Below are positions 5,417-5,768 of a stretch of 5,768 nt of DNA, piece by piece. Under the pieces are notes generated by a model. The model did not search any database and was not told the DNA's origin. It saw only the letters and a program-made list of their open reading frames with translations. The first letter of the stretch is position 1; every line of letters starts with the position of its first letter. Location: positions 1-5,768 of the forward strand of contig JAAYRM010000152.1 of the NCBI GenBank assembly GCA_012518745.1, written 5' to 3'. The DNA comes from Tissierellia bacterium. Its GTDB lineage: Bacteria > Bacillota > Clostridia > Tissierellales > Tepidimicrobiaceae. The translations under genes were made by a program, and so were the position numbers.

Positions 5417-5768
5417 TCACTTTTTATATCCTTCGTAGCCTGTTTTTAAAGGTATTTCAATAGTTTTTTTAGTAGGCCCAAATCCCATGACGTCTATTTC
5501 CTGGCCTATATTGCCGAAGGAGTAATCCAGTATGGTGTCATCTGGCTGTTTCCCACGGTATTCGTACCTAACAATATCCGCCCCCTTCGATTCCTTCCAC
5601 ATCAAAATAGGACTCCAAGTACTTCCCATATCCTCACTATAACAGCTCATTACGTTATCGTATTCAACCCAGGATACCCATAGCCTTCCATTATTATATA
5701 TGATGGTGGGATGTTGAGGGTTTTCTGGATTGGATAGAGTTTTAATCATATCCCTTTCCATTTTTCCA
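5417..5768 (-). CDS. C-terminal part of a protein with a BNR/Asp-box motif, 5' end outside the window
   Basis: The frame is open to the window edge, two codons beyond the first visible ATG (5761), and no ribosome binding site precedes that ATG, so this is most likely the end of a longer gene. Counting from that Met, residues 16-50 read like one blade of a beta-propeller: QHPTIIYNNGRLWVSWVEYD followed by the Asp-box SEDMGSTW (42-49, bases 5638-5615; consensus S-x-D-x-G-x-T-W). The remaining 60 residues contain no motif I recognise and end in GYEGYKK. Asp-box repeats occur in sialidases and many other secreted or surface propellers, so no enzymatic role can be assigned from one repeat. There is no clear terminator in the short gap before the next promoter, so read-through into the LUD unit is possible. 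Confidence 0.7.
   Translation of the reverse strand, partial: GKMERDMIKTLSNPENPQHPTIIYNNGRLWVSWVEYDNVMSCYSEDMGSTWSPILMWKESKGADIVRYEYRGKQPDDTILDYSFGNIGQEIDVMGFGPTKKTIEIPLKTGYEGYKK

Overview
The window reads as a densely packed chromosomal stretch of a low-GC Gram-positive bacterium, most likely an anaerobic Bacillota of the Clostridia/Tissierellia type. The grounds are a base composition of roughly 40% GC by eye, heavy use of ATA (Ile) and AGA/AGG (Arg) codons, strong AGGAGG- or AGGTGA-type ribosome binding sites, a lipoprotein solute-binding protein, and a short ThiI lacking the rhodanese domain next to its own cysteine desulfurase. A finer placement cannot be supported. All genes lie on the minus strand, so transcription runs from high to low coordinates. 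I see no tRNA, rRNA, CRISPR array, insertion sequence, phage gene or toxin-antitoxin pair.

Layout in transcription order. (1) 5768-5417: the C-terminal end of a gene that enters from outside the window; it carries one Asp-box (BNR) motif and probably belongs to a beta-propeller protein. (2) 5387-2337: a self-contained transcription unit with a good sigma-A-type promoter (5387-5360), a LUD-domain protein with a four-cysteine tail, a NifS/IscS-family cysteine desulfurase, ThiI, and a rho-independent terminator (2364-2337). (3) From 2327: a second sigma-A-type promoter placed just behind that terminator, then lemA, a TPM-domain (YgcG-like) membrane protein, and a ZnuA-like metal-binding lipoprotein. 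A further gene seems to begin in the last 18 bases, possibly the rest of a metal ABC transporter.

How the genes work together. The desulfurase and ThiI form a plausible sulfur relay: persulfide made from cysteine is passed to ThiI, which makes 4-thiouridine in tRNA (the NifZ-ThiI pairing known from Bacillus subtilis). The role of the LUD protein in this unit is open. LemA and TPM proteins are commonly paired envelope proteins of poorly defined function; finding a metal-uptake lipoprotein in the same unit is the more unusual feature.

Several starts were set from ribosome binding sites rather than from the longest open frame: ATG 1700 for TPM, ATG 2264 for lemA, TTG 4697 for the desulfurase, ATG 5322 for the LUD protein and ATG 907 for the lipoprotein. 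No stretch of more than about 110 bases lacks a gene. I do not find a convincing undescribed system here; the findings are modest context and motif observations.
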